The notes below the pieces were generated by a model, which was given only the letters and a program-made list of their open reading frames with translations, had not been told where the DNA came from and did no database searches. Positions 36,029 through 44,246 of a stretch of DNA of 64,000 bases are shown here, piece by piece. This DNA is from Rheinheimera sp. 1928-s (GTDB taxonomy: Bacteria; Pseudomonadota; Gammaproteobacteria; Enterobacterales; Alteromonadaceae). Positions within the stretch are counted from its first letter, which is position 1, and every line of letters begins with the position of its first letter. Position numbers and translations under genes: made by a program. Location of the stretch: NCBI RefSeq assembly GCF_029269265.1, contig NZ_JARIXP010000001.1:229568-293567 (forward strand), read 5' to 3'.

Positions 36029-36301
36029 ATGACGACTACACCACCTCGAATCACGGCTCGGGTTGATGCTGAAACTCAAAACTTGCTGTCTAAAGCTGCA
36101 GCCATATCTGGGGTTTCGAGCATCAATTCCTTTGTGCTCAGTGCGGCTGTTGAGAAAGCCAAACAAATCATTGAGCGTGAGCAAGCTCTGAAGCTTTCTC
36201 AGCGTGATGCCATGTTATTGATGGACGCTCTTGATAGCCCAGCGACTGTACATCCTCATCTGGCTGCAGCTTTTGCACGTTATGAAGGCAAAGTTCAATA
36301 A
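36029..36301 (+). CDS. tacA: TacA-type DUF1778 antitoxin (ribbon-helix-helix)
   Basis: A 90-residue protein. The N-terminal ribbon-helix-helix (RITARVDAETQNLLSKAAAISGVSSINSFVLSAAVEKA) is the DUF1778 signature. The C-terminal helix (QRDAMLLMDALDSP, then HPHLAAAFARYEG) is the part that blocks the toxin. It should repress the operon through the two GTGCCA palindromes upstream and neutralise the acetyltransferase encoded next. The stop overlaps the toxin ATG by one base (TAATG), as is usual for this family. Confidence 0.93.
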   Translation: MTTTPPRITARVDAETQNLLSKAAAISGVSSINSFVLSAAVEKAKQIIEREQALKLSQRDAMLLMDALDSPATVHPHLAAAFARYEGKVQ

Positions 36302-36795
36302 TGCAAAGTGTATTACTGGATAAATCGAAGCACGACAGAAATCGATTTAACTGTGGTATTGATGCGTTAAACAACTACTTAAAAGTCATGGCCAGTCAGC
36401 AAAGTAAAAAAGACAATACCCGTACTTTTGTGCTTGAAGATAAAACTAACCCACAACACATTGTTGGTTTTTATACTCTGACCATGACTCCGATCGATAT
36501 ACAAAGTCTTCCGGCATCACTGCAGAAAAAACACCAGTCTTCAACGTCGGGTGGGCTGATCGCACGACTAGCAGTGGATGAACGATACAAAGGTCAGAAA
36601 ATAGGTGAGTGGTTGTTGATTGACGCACTTAAAAAACTACTGCAAGCCAGTGATGCAGTAGGTTTCCCTATCATTATTGTGGATGCAAAAGACGGCGCCA
36701 AAGGTTTTTATCAAAAGTATGGCTTTCGCTATTTTGAGGATAATGAACACAAACTCTTTATCACCATAGCTGATGTGCGGGCCAGTTTTGGTTAA
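36301..36795 (+). CDS. tacT: TacT-type GNAT acetyltransferase toxin
   Basis: A 164-residue GNAT toxin. Family features are CGIDALNNYLKVMASQQSKKD, TLTMTPIDIQSLP, RLAVDERYKGQKIGEWLL (acetyl-CoA loop) and FYQKYGFRYF with the catalytic tyrosine. TacT-type toxins acetylate the amino group of aminoacyl-tRNA and stop translation. All expected elements are present, so it is probably functional. Convergent with arsJ, with the stop codons overlapping. Confidence 0.93.
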   Translation: MQSVLLDKSKHDRNRFNCGIDALNNYLKVMASQQSKKDNTRTFVLEDKTNPQHIVGFYTLTMTPIDIQSLPASLQKKHQSSTSGGLIARLAVDERYKGQKIGEWLLIDALKKLLQASDAVGFPIIIVDAKDGAKGFYQKYGFRYFEDNEHKLFITIADVRASFG

Positions 36796-38012
36796 ATAGG
36801 TGCATTGTTTTTCTGTACCTCTTTCGCCTTTGGCAAAAAACAGGACAAAACCACAGTCGCCAGAATAAAACCGCTGGACCAGACCAGGCAGGCTTCTAAG
36901 CCCTGGGTTTGATACAAATAGCCTGACAATACAGTGCCAATTAAGCGACCCATGGCGTTGGCCATATAATAAAAACCGACGTCCAGTGAGACACCATCGG
37001 CTTTGGCGTAGCTGACAATCAGATAGCTGTGCAAGGACGAGTTCACCGCAAAGACAGCACCGAATAACAGCAATACAGAGACTAACAGCGTTTCAGTTGG
37101 GAAGGGCAGAGGCAAGAGTTTAGCCAGTACAGCTGGGATCAGGCAAAGGGCAAAAGCCCATCCCACAGCAGCCCAACGCCCCGGTACTTTGCCAGAGCGC
37201 TTGCCAGTAATAAATGGGGCTAAACTTTGCACCAGACCATAACCAATAATCCACAATGCTAAAAAAGTACCTATGGCTTGTTGGCTCCAGGCCAGTTGCT
37301 GGGCTAAAAACAGTGGCAGTGCTATCACAAACCATAAATCGCGCGCGCCAAATAAAAATAAACGCGCCCCGGATAACAAATTAATAGGGCCACTTTTCGA
37401 TAGCATGTCTTTAAATTTGGGCTTGTAGCTGCTTTTGCCCAAGTCTTTTTTCAACAGCACTAAACTTAGCAACCAAACCAGAGCTAAAGCGCCAGCCATA
37501 ACCGCCACAGCAGCTTGGAAACCCAATTGCGTTAATAAAAAACCGCCGATAAAAAAGCCAACACCTTTCAGCGCATTTTTTGAACCAGTCAGTACAGCAA
37601 CCCACTGATACAATTTGCTTTGTGAATCCTGCGGCACCAGCAATTTAATCGAGCTTTTGGCGCTCATTTTATTTAAGTCTTTGGCAACACCAGATAAAGC
37701 CTGAGCGGCCATCACCCAAGGCACTATGAGCCACTCTGCAGGAACCAATAACATCGACAGCGCTGCTATTTGTAAAAACAGCCCTATATTCATGGTTTTA
37801 TTCAAACCAATACGAGCGCCCAGCCAGCCCCCGAACAAGTTAGTAATCACGCCAAATAACTCGTAGAACACAAATAACGAGGCAATTTCTAAAGGGCTGT
37901 AACCGAGTTTATAAAAATGCAGCAGCACCAACATCCGCAAAGCGCCGTCGGTCAGGGTAAAAGCCCAGTAGTTGCCTGTGACTACCATATATTGCTTCAG
38001 TGCTGTCTGCAT
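36792..38012 (-). CDS. arsJ: ArsJ, organoarsenical (1-arseno-3-phosphoglycerate) efflux MFS permease
   Basis: A 406-residue, twelve-helix major-facilitator protein. It begins LKQYMVVTGNYWAFTLTDGALRMLVLLHFY, typical of ArsJ, with GGWLGARIGLNK and KSSIKLLVPQDSQSKLYQWVA following. ArsJ works with the adjacent GAPDH: GAPDH makes the unstable 1-arseno-3-phosphoglycerate from arsenate and ArsJ exports it. It is the last gene of arsR-acr3-phosphatase-gapdh-arsJ. AGGAAA lies just before the ATG, and 39 bp separate it from gapdh. Confidence 0.93.
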   Translation of the reverse strand: MQTALKQYMVVTGNYWAFTLTDGALRMLVLLHFYKLGYSPLEIASLFVFYELFGVITNLFGGWLGARIGLNKTMNIGLFLQIAALSMLLVPAEWLIVPWVMAAQALSGVAKDLNKMSAKSSIKLLVPQDSQSKLYQWVAVLTGSKNALKGVGFFIGGFLLTQLGFQAAVAVMAGALALVWLLSLVLLKKDLGKSSYKPKFKDMLSKSGPINLLSGARLFLFGARDLWFVIALPLFLAQQLAWSQQAIGTFLALWIIGYGLVQSLAPFITGKRSGKVPGRWAAVGWAFALCLIPAVLAKLLPLPFPTETLLVSVLLLFGAVFAVNSSLHSYLIVSYAKADGVSLDVGFYYMANAMGRLIGTVLSGYLYQTQGLEACLVWSSGFILATVVLSCFLPKAKEVQKNNAPI

Positions 38013-38051
38013 TTTACTTTTCCTGTTTGCTAAGAACCCAAGTACCCTTGT

Positions 38052-39065
38052 TTAAGCTTTGTCGGATAAACCAACTAGCTTCGCTAGTTCCACTGTGCGG
38101 TTAGCGTAACCCCATTCGTTATCGTACCAGGCATAAATTTTCACCTGAGTGCCGTTAATTACCATAGTCGACAATGCATCGATAATGCTGGAACGTGGGT
38201 CGGTTTTATAATCCACTGAGACCAAAGGCCGCTCTTCATAACCCAGAATATCTTTGAGTTCCTGTTCAGAAGCTGCTTTTAATAAGGCGTTGACTTCTTC
38301 AGCAGTGGTGGCACGTTCTACTTCAAATACGCAGTCGGTAAGTGACGCATTGGCCAGCGGCACCCGCACTGCATGACCATTTAGCCTGCCTTTTAATTCA
38401 GGGAATATTTCGGTAATAGCAGTAGCTGAACCTGTGGTGGTTGGAATTAAACTGCTGCCACAAGCGCGGGCGCGGCGTAAGTCTTTATGGGGTGTGTCTA
38501 AAATAGACTGTGTATTAGTTAAGTCGTGAATAGTGGTGATAGAGCCATGTTTGATACCCAGCTTTTCATGGATCACTTTGACCACAGGAGCCAGACAGTT
38601 GGTGGTGCAACTGGCCGCTGTGACAATCTTATGTGTGAGAGCATTAAACAGATGATGATTGACCCCCATCACCACGTTTAATACGCCTGCTTCTTTGACT
38701 GGAGCGCTGACGACCACACGTTTTACGCCTTGATCTAAATAGCCCTGCAACTGGGATGAGCTTTTCATTTTTCCCGAGCATTCAATGACTATATCGCAAC
38801 CTGACCAATCGGTGTCTGCAATAGCTTTATTGTGCGTGACCGCAATACGCTGGCCTTTGATCACCACTGTATTACCTTCAGCTTCGGCCTGATTTAACCA
38901 GCGGCCATGCACTGAGTCGAAATTCAGTAAATGGGCAAAAGTTGCAGCGTCACCCGCCGGGTCGTTGATCTGCACAAACTCAAATTCTGGCCAGTCAAAA
39001 GCGGCTCGTAACGCCAAACGGCCAATACGGCCAAAACCATTAATACCTAGTTTAATTTTTTGCAT
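38052..39065 (-). CDS. Glyceraldehyde-3-phosphate dehydrogenase of the ArsJ pathway
   Basis: A GAPDH of 337 residues. The Rossmann start is [21 protein letters not shown]; the catalytic cysteine lies in [13 protein letters not shown] near residue 150; [11 protein letters not shown] is near the end. Its location between the phosphatase and arsJ marks it as the arsenate-detoxifying GAPDH that forms 1-arseno-3-phosphoglycerate. The frame runs back to 39260 over the phosphatase gene, giving 65 unrelated residues; the ATG at 39065 matches the family start and is used here. Confidence 0.94.
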   Translation of the reverse strand: MQKIKLGINGFGRIGRLALRAAFDWPEFEFVQINDPAGDAATFAHLLNFDSVHGRWLNQAEAEGNTVVIKGQRIAVTHNKAIADTDWSGCDIVIECSGKMKSSSQLQGYLDQGVKRVVVSAPVKEAGVLNVVMGVNHHLFNALTHKIVTAASCTTNCLAPVVKVIHEKLGIKHGSITTIHDLTNTQSILDTPHKDLRRARACGSSLIPTTTGSATAITEIFPELKGRLNGHAVRVPLANASLTDCVFEVERATTAEEVNALLKAASEQELKDILGYEERPLVSVDYKTDPRSSIIDALSTMVINGTQVKIYAWYDNEWGYANRTVELAKLVGLSDKA

Positions 39066-39091
39066 CTTGTGTGTCTCCGCTAAAAATTCGG

Positions 39092-39592
39092 TTAGGCCGA
39101 TTGTTCGGCAAGGCTTTGAAAATACGCCTGATGTGGGGCTAAGGTCAGTGCGTAAGGCCGCAAAGCCTGCACTAAGGCTTGAGTTTCCACTTTGCTGTAA
39201 CCCAGTTCCAGTAACAGCTGAGCCGCAACTAATCCAGTACGGCCTGAGCCACCTTTGCAATGAATAGCCACAGTGCCACCCGCTTGTAACAGCGGTAGTA
39301 CTAAGGCAGAGGCGGCTGGCCAGTTGTGTTGAAAGTCCTGTTCTGGCGCATGATCGTCAGCAATAGGCAATTGAAACCACTGAATGCCAGCTTCTGCACA
39401 AAGCTCTGGCAGTTGTTCTGCATTATTCAGCTGCATTTCGGCTGTTGGCATCAGAGTTAATAACACCTGGGTACCGGCTGCTTTGAGCTGCTGCACTGAG
39501 CTGGCTAAATCCACGCCTTTGGTACCAGGGCAAGGTGTAAAAATAAGTCCGCCGCCTTGGGCCAGCGGTAATAAATCAAATGGGTGCGTCAT
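39092..39592 (-). CDS. CDKN3-like dual-specificity/tyrosine phosphatase in the ars operon
   Basis: A 166-residue protein with the cysteine-phosphatase loop [10 protein letters not shown] near residue 110 (C-x5-R), preceded by a general-acid aspartate region ([12 protein letters not shown] near residue 77). The fold order resembles CDKN3/KAP-type dual-specificity phosphatases. Its ATG overlaps the acr3 stop (ATGA), so it is an integral member of the arsenic operon. No arsC gene is visible, and this enzyme class has produced arsenate reductases before (Cdc25-like Acr2, LMW-PTP-like ArsC). A role in arsenate reduction or in phosphate/arsenate metabolite turnover is inferred. Confidence 0.85.
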   Translation of the reverse strand: MTHPFDLLPLAQGGGLIFTPCPGTKGVDLASSVQQLKAAGTQVLLTLMPTAEMQLNNAEQLPELCAEAGIQWFQLPIADDHAPEQDFQHNWPAASALVLPLLQAGGTVAIHCKGGSGRTGLVAAQLLLELGYSKVETQALVQALRPYALTLAPHQAYFQSLAEQSA

Positions 39593-40635
39593 GCTTGAGT
39601 GTCCTTCGATACGTCTGAATTTGGAAAATAACGGCGGGTTTTATTGGCATACCACACCAGCGATAGCATCACTGGCACTTCCACCAGCACACCGACTACT
39701 GTGGCTAAAGCAGCACCTGAGTGCAGGCCAAATAACGAAATGGCCACAGCCACCGCCAGTTCAAAAAAGTTAGATGCGCCTATCATGCTGGCTGGTGCTG
39801 CTATGTTGTGAGGTAATTTCATTCGGCAGGCACTGTAATAACTCAAAGCAAAAATGCCGTAAGTTTGTAGCAAAAGTGGCACCGCAATTAACACTATGGC
39901 GACGGGCTGGCTCAAAATAGTGGGGGCCTGCAAACCAAACAGCAGCACTACAGTGGCCAGCAAACCCAATATAGACCAGGGTTTAATACGGGCCAGAAAT
40001 TGCGGCAGGGCATCAGGATTAGAGTTTTGTTGCAGTTTTTTTCGGGTCACTACACCAGCCGCTAAAGGCAGCACCACATACAAAAGTACAGATAACACCA
40101 AAGTGGGCCAGGGTACGCTGATATCCGACACGCCCAGCAGCAACGCTGTAATAGGAGCAAAAGCAAACACCATGATCAGATCGTTCACCGACACTTGTAC
40201 CAAGGTGTAATTGGCGTCTCCTTTGGTCAGTTGGCTCCAGACAAATACCATGGCAGTGCAGGGCGCAACGCCGAGTAAAATCATACCCGCTATATACTCA
40301 GTGGCCGTTTGTGCATCCACCCAATCAGCAAATAACACGCGGAAAAACAACCAGCCAAGTAAGGCCATGGTAAAAGGTTTAATCAGCCAGTTTATGACTA
40401 AAGTCAGCACTAAACCCTTGGGTTCACGGCCCACTTGTTTGATGGCAGAAAAATCAATTTGCACCATCATCGGATAAATCATCACCCAGATAAATACCGC
40501 GATAACGAGGTTCACACTGGCATATTCCAATGCGGCCACTGCATTAAACAGCTCTGGGATCAATGAACCCAAAGCCACTCCCAACAGAATACAAAGCCCA
40601 ACCCAGACCGATAAATAGCGTTCAAATAATCCCAT
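39589..40635 (-). CDS. acr3: ACR3-family arsenite efflux transporter
   Basis: A 348-residue transporter with ten hydrophobic helices. ACR3 signatures are [42 protein letters not shown] (with the essential cysteine), and [22 protein letters not shown]3 exports arsenite by exchange with protons. It needs a source of arsenite, either direct uptake or an arsenate reductase. It follows arsR by 33 bp and overlaps the phosphatase by four bases. Confidence 0.95.
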   Translation of the reverse strand: MGLFERYLSVWVGLCILLGVALGSLIPELFNAVAALEYASVNLVIAVFIWVMIYPMMVQIDFSAIKQVGREPKGLVLTLVINWLIKPFTMALLGWLFFRVLFADWVDAQTATEYIAGMILLGVAPCTAMVFVWSQLTKGDANYTLVQVSVNDLIMVFAFAPITALLLGVSDISVPWPTLVLSVLLYVVLPLAAGVVTRKKLQQNSNPDALPQFLARIKPWSILGLLATVVLLFGLQAPTILSQPVAIVLIAVPLLLQTYGIFALSYYSACRMKLPHNIAAPASMIGASNFFELAVAVAISLFGLHSGAALATVVGVLVEVPVMLSLVWYANKTRRYFPNSDVSKDTQA

Positions 40636-40668
40636 CAGTGTCGCTCCGTGTTGATGCTGCCCTTTGAT

Positions 40669-41019
40669 TTAGCAACAGCCCTTTTGCCGCTCTGGCCTGT
40701 CGCCCATCTGGCACAATTGCTGTTGGTTTAACTCCAGCCAGCCAGAATTTGCGGCCGCTGTCTGTTGCATGCACAACAGAGCCCACTGCGGCAATTCAGG
40801 ATTTAAACGGTAATAGACCCACAAGCCTTGTTTGCGATCGAGCAAAATACCATCGCGGCGCAACTGGGCTAAATGACGGGAGATTTTGGGCTGGCTGTCG
40901 GCTAAAGCAGCCACCAGCTCGCACACACAAAGCTCTTGTTCCTGCTGAATAAGCAGCAAACAACGTAATCTGGTTTCGTCTGATAAGGCTTTAAAAAAGG
41001 TGATTGGGTGAAGTAGCAT
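40669..41019 (-). CDS. arsR: ArsR-family arsenic-responsive repressor
   Basis: A 116-residue winged-helix repressor. The arsenite-binding pair lies in ELCVCEL near residue 32, at the start of the helix before the recognition helix, as in the classical ArsR sensor. Recognition is through DSQPKISRHLAQLRRDGIL. Additional cysteines (KGCC) end the protein. The ATG at 41019 has AAGG upstream; the longer frame uses a TTG two codons earlier. The large dyad upstream is its operator, so arsenite should relieve repression of the whole operon. Confidence 0.93.
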   Translation of the reverse strand: MLLHPITFFKALSDETRLRCLLLIQQEQELCVCELVAALADSQPKISRHLAQLRRDGILLDRKQGLWVYYRLNPELPQWALLCMQQTAAANSGWLELNQQQLCQMGDRPERQKGCC

Positions 41020-41030
41020 GGCCAAATACC

Positions 41031-41082
41031 TTACATATGGAAAATCATATGTAGTAGTTTATATATGATTTTCCATATGTAA
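41031..41082. promoter_or_regulatory. ars operator: two dyads within a 20-bp inverted repeat
   Basis: Operator 1 (41032-41053) is TACATATG-N6-CATATGTA, perfect. Operator 2 (41060-41081) is the same with one mismatch. The two together form a perfect 20-bp inverted repeat (41031-41050 with 41063-41082), spacer 12 bp. This covers any arsR promoter and lies 85 bp before the plus-strand PH-domain gene. Confidence 0.75.
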
Positions 41083-41166
41083 ACTTAAATTTAGTTACAA
41101 CCCGGATTCGCCTTGCCTGACGCCTTTGCGCTATGCTGGCACTACGAAGAAAAAAGAGGCTTTGTC

Positions 41167-41709
41167 ATGACCAATCAGTTGCTTGATGCCAGGTTTCTGG
41201 ACGATCAATGTTTGTCCGGCCCGTTGCCAGACCAGTGGTTGTTGTTACCTGCACAGGCTTTAACCAAAAGACGTTGGCGCTGGTTGCTGACTTTACTGGT
41301 TGTGGTGGTCTCATTAGTTATTGCGCAGTGGTGGTGGAGCTCAGACTTGCCATTTTTGTTATTGCAACTCTGTTGGGGCCTGACAGGGCTGGTATTTCTG
41401 GCCAGTTGGTTCTGGTTACCCCTGGACATCCGGCACACGCGATTTTTATTACGCACTGAAGATTTTTTGCTGCAATCCGGCGTGCTCTGGCGCAAGGCTG
41501 TGCTGGTCCCACTGCATAGAGTGCAGCATGTCACTATCAGCCAGGGGCCGCTGCAAAAACGTTTTGCTCTGGCCACACTGAAAGTCTATACAGCTGGTGG
41601 TCTGGATGCGGAAGCAGCGCTGGCTGATATTGACTATGGGGTGGCTCAGGCACTGAGTGAACAACTTAGTTTGTTGATCCCGCGCGGAGATGCTGATGCT
41701 GAACACTGA
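41167..41709 (+). CDS. Bacterial PH-domain membrane protein (YdbS-like)
   Basis: A 180-residue protein. Two hydrophobic helices (about residues 37-78) precede a bacterial PH-like (bPH2) domain with DIRHTRFLLRTEDFLLQSGVLWRKAVLVPLHRVQHV. The domain ends LLIPRGDADA. It matches the YdbS half of YdbS/YdbT pairs, of unknown membrane function. The ATG at 41167 has GAGG upstream; a longer frame from 41113 adds an unlikely leader. It overlaps the next gene. Confidence 0.82.
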   Translation: MTNQLLDARFLDDQCLSGPLPDQWLLLPAQALTKRRWRWLLTLLVVVVSLVIAQWWWSSDLPFLLLQLCWGLTGLVFLASWFWLPLDIRHTRFLLRTEDFLLQSGVLWRKAVLVPLHRVQHVTISQGPLQKRFALATLKVYTAGGLDAEAALADIDYGVAQALSEQLSLLIPRGDADAEH

Positions 41710-43135
41710 AATGCCAGAACAGCCCGCCACAGCTGACAATTGGCAGCGCAGTTCCATCTGGGCGCTACTGCCACTGCTGGTAAAAGCTGTGGAGCAATGG
41801 ATTGCTGTGATCATTGGTGGTGCTTATTTGACTTTCAGTGGCAGCTTTCAGACTTATGCTCCCTATTGGATCTCGGCGCTGACACTGTTAGTTCTGGGCA
41901 GTGCGTTGCTGAGCTGGCGCTACACCCAGTTTCGTGTTTCTGCCCAAGGCATAGAAGTGCGGCGCGGTTTGCTGCAAAAAGAACATTTGCTGTTGGCGCA
42001 ATCGCGCATTCAGGAACTACAAGTTCAGCAACCTTTTTACTTCCGGCCGCTGCAGCTTTTTACCGTTAGTCTGGATAGTGCTGGTAGTCAGCAACAAGAG
42101 TTTTATCTGACTGGCGTGACGTCACAGCAACTTGCTTTGTTGCAAGGGGATGTGCAGGTTGAGCAGACAGTGCCTTCCACGCCATTTTTTCGGATCTGGC
42201 TTGCGACCTTATACAACAAACATTTGTGGTTGCCTTTGGTGGCTGTCTTGGGCGCGGCACAGTCGCAATTGGACGATGAGCTGTTTGAACGCCTGTTTGC
42301 GCAGGGCCGTGAGGTGTTGCAACAATCCGGGTTGCAGCAAAGCTTTGAACTGCAACTAGTGGTCAGTCTGAGCGCACTGCTGCTGGTTGCGTTGGTGTTG
42401 CTGCTAATGACCTTGATTTGGCTGTACCCTCAGCGGTTTTTACGCGATGAGCGGCAATTACAGCTAATCCAGGGGGCTTTGCTGAAAAAGTCGCAGCGGA
42501 TCAAAGCAAAACGAGTGCAAATGCTCACAGTCCGGCAGCCGTGGCTGGCCCGTGTTTTTGGTCATTTCTCACTGGTTTTTCATGGCTTTACTAATTCTCA
42601 GGAACAGAGCAGTAAGTTTGTGTTGTTGGGGCAAACTGGCGATGACATTAATCAGCAATTACAGGCACAGCAGCTTTTAGCTTTGTCTGATATTCAGCGG
42701 TTGCCCTTGCAGCGTTATGTGCCCACTTATTTCCAGCGCTTGTTGTTGATCAGGGGCATTATTGCGGTATTACTTAGTTTGTTTTGTGTTGTTCTGTGGC
42801 AAACCGGAGTTGTCGCTTTCAGCACGGGCGCTCTGGTGCTGCTGGCTGCCGTATTGTGGCTGCTGACTGATCTGTGGGCCTACCGCCGTTGGCACGGATT
42901 CTGTGTGCAGGATCAGGTGTTGTATTTGTGGCATGGCGGTGTTGGCCAGTTCTGGCAGGTATTGCCGCTGTGGCAGGTACAAAAAGTACAACTGGTGCAA
43001 TCCTTGTTTTTCCATCGGCAGCAGCTGGTGCAGGTTCAATTCAGTACGGCAAATGGCACAGTAACGCTGGCTGCACTACCCAATCAGCAAGCGCAGGATT
43101 TATATGATCAGGTGCTGAAGTTAAAGCCTGAGTGA
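41696..43135 (+). CDS. Bacterial PH-domain membrane protein (YdbT-like), three modules
   Basis: A protein of about 479 residues with paired transmembrane helices and repeated bPH2 modules. The modules begin near RVSAQGIEVRRGLLQKEH (about residue 80), LRDERQLQLIQGALLKKSQR (about 250) and GFCVQDQVLYLWHGG (about 405). This is the YdbT arrangement and follows its YdbS-like partner with a 14-base overlap. The pair is found widely in bacteria without known activity; a role in membrane stress or lipid organisation is suspected. Starts at 41690 or 41696 are both possible; 41696 has GGAG at better spacing. Confidence 0.8.
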   Translation: MLNTEMPEQPATADNWQRSSIWALLPLLVKAVEQWIAVIIGGAYLTFSGSFQTYAPYWISALTLLVLGSALLSWRYTQFRVSAQGIEVRRGLLQKEHLLLAQSRIQELQVQQPFYFRPLQLFTVSLDSAGSQQQEFYLTGVTSQQLALLQGDVQVEQTVPSTPFFRIWLATLYNKHLWLPLVAVLGAAQSQLDDELFERLFAQGREVLQQSGLQQSFELQLVVSLSALLLVALVLLLMTLIWLYPQRFLRDERQLQLIQGALLKKSQRIKAKRVQMLTVRQPWLARVFGHFSLVFHGFTNSQEQSSKFVLLGQTGDDINQQLQAQQLLALSDIQRLPLQRYVPTYFQRLLLIRGIIAVLLSLFCVVLWQTGVVAFSTGALVLLAAVLWLLTDLWAYRRWHGFCVQDQVLYLWHGGVGQFWQVLPLWQVQKVQLVQSLFFHRQQLVQVQFSTANGTVTLAALPNQQAQDLYDQVLKLKPE

Positions 43136-43150
43136 CTTCCGATATCTGAA

Positions 43151-43387
43151 TTAATCGAGCGGCACTAATTCAAAATCAACAAAGTCGTCCCATTTCTTAA
43201 ACCATTGATAAAAAAGCTCACTATCATTGGATTCCATCAGTTGATAGCAGACATTCAGCTCTTTATTGACCCAGGAATTCAGGTAATGCAGACCCACAGG
43301 GAACATAGAACCTAGGCTGTTATATCTTTCATAATTAGCTTCGATACAACCAGGTTTAAACTTCTCAATAATCATATATTTTTTCAT
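43151..43387 (-). CDS. DUF3303-like small protein
   Basis: A 78-residue ferredoxin-like alpha/beta protein: KKYMIIEKFKPGCIEANYERYNSLG, then LHYLNSWVNKELNVCYQLMESND, then WFKKWDDFVDFELVPL. This is the usual DUF3303 layout. Function unknown. It is A+T-rich and lies alone between the PH-domain gene and a small membrane protein. Confidence 0.72.
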   Translation of the reverse strand: MKKYMIIEKFKPGCIEANYERYNSLGSMFPVGLHYLNSWVNKELNVCYQLMESNDSELFYQWFKKWDDFVDFELVPLD

Positions 43388-43469
43388 TTCTGAGATCTTT
43401 TGTGCTTAAGCGCAGTAAAACAATGCAGCCAAATCAAATATGAGTGGGCGTATTAATTTCTGGGTAAGC

Positions 43470-43664
43470 TCATTTATCAGTTTCAGCTTTATGTTGCTTT
43501 TTCTTCTGCAAGTAACCAATCACTGCGCCTGTAAGTATGCCTGCACCTATACCCAAGACAAAATGCCCCATCGCGACTCCTAATCCGGAGCCTATAGCAA
43601 GGCCTATGCATAACCAAAATCCGATTGGGTTTGCCAGTTCAGGTTTGTTTTTCCATCTGCTCAA
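43470..43664 (-). CDS. Small glycine-rich membrane protein
   Basis: A 64-residue protein with two helices rich in small residues (IGFWLCIGLAIGSGLGVAMG and VLGIGAGILTGAVIGYL) and a basic tail. The GxxxG pattern suggests a glycine-zipper hairpin in the membrane. Function unknown. It starts 13 bp after the truncated DUF1801 frame. Confidence 0.6.
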   Translation of the reverse strand: MSRWKNKPELANPIGFWLCIGLAIGSGLGVAMGHFVLGIGAGILTGAVIGYLQKKKQHKAETDK

Positions 43665-43676
43665 TTTGATTTGTCC

Positions 43677-43928
43677 TTAATAGCCAACCAGGCTGGTTTG
43701 GCAATGAAAATAGATTTGGATCACAGCCGGGGTTTTTGCTTTCCAGTCTATTCGGATTGTGCTGCCACCTTTGACCCGATAGCTGGCTTCACCCCACTTA
43801 AGAGTTTCCTCTATTGTGCCCAAGGCATTTTCTGCTGCCACAGTAAAAATCAGGCCGCGAACATATTCAAGCTGCCTTTGAGCCTCTAGAGGATAGGTGG
43901 AGAATTTTGCTTGTATTTCAGGCGCCAT
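43677..43928 (-). pseudogene. DUF1801 protein, C-terminally truncated
   Basis: An 83-residue frame. It matches the N-terminal two thirds of DUF1801 proteins: VRGLIFTVAAENALGTIEETLKWGEASY, then STIRIDWKAKTPAVIQIYFHCQTSLV. It then ends in GY and a stop. Full-length members run to about 120-140 residues and continue after FHCQT with an arginine-rich segment and a helical C-terminus. The missing half is not present downstream, where the membrane-protein gene begins. A deletion that removed the 3' end is likely. Confidence 0.6.
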
Positions 43929-44246
43929 AACAGCTCCGGATGAATAACAAATAGATGGCTAACAAATAACAGCAGTTTGTCTGTGCTTACCTGCTTAAGC
44001 GTCCAAATTAGAGTAGTTTTTCTGCATCAGCAACAAATTGCAGCTCAATTTGTGCCAACTCTTGTTACAAGCTGTGTCTGCATATAATCCGCTCCGTGCT
44101 GCCTGCCGTATAAATGACGAATTCAGTGGGTACGGTTTAACCCTTTTAAGCGACAATTTGCAGCAAAATTGCTTTTGTTATTTGAGAATAGTTCTTGTTT
44201 GTGGCTATACTGCGGCAACTTTCAGTGAACCTCAACGGAGTATCCG
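43929..44246. other. Intergenic region with the fbpA promoter
   Basis: A good sigma-70 promoter is seen near the end: TTGAGA (44182-44187), 18-bp spacer, TATACT (44206-44211). A semi-palindrome GAGAATAGTTCTT (44184-44196) overlaps the -35 and weakly resembles a Fur half-site pair. Nothing else is recognised; a 70-codon frame here is not convincing. Confidence 0.5.

Noticed and set aside
39066-39260. 65-residue N-terminal extension of the GAPDH
   Set aside because: It overlaps the phosphatase gene in another frame and does not resemble GAPDH; the ATG at 39065 matches the family start.
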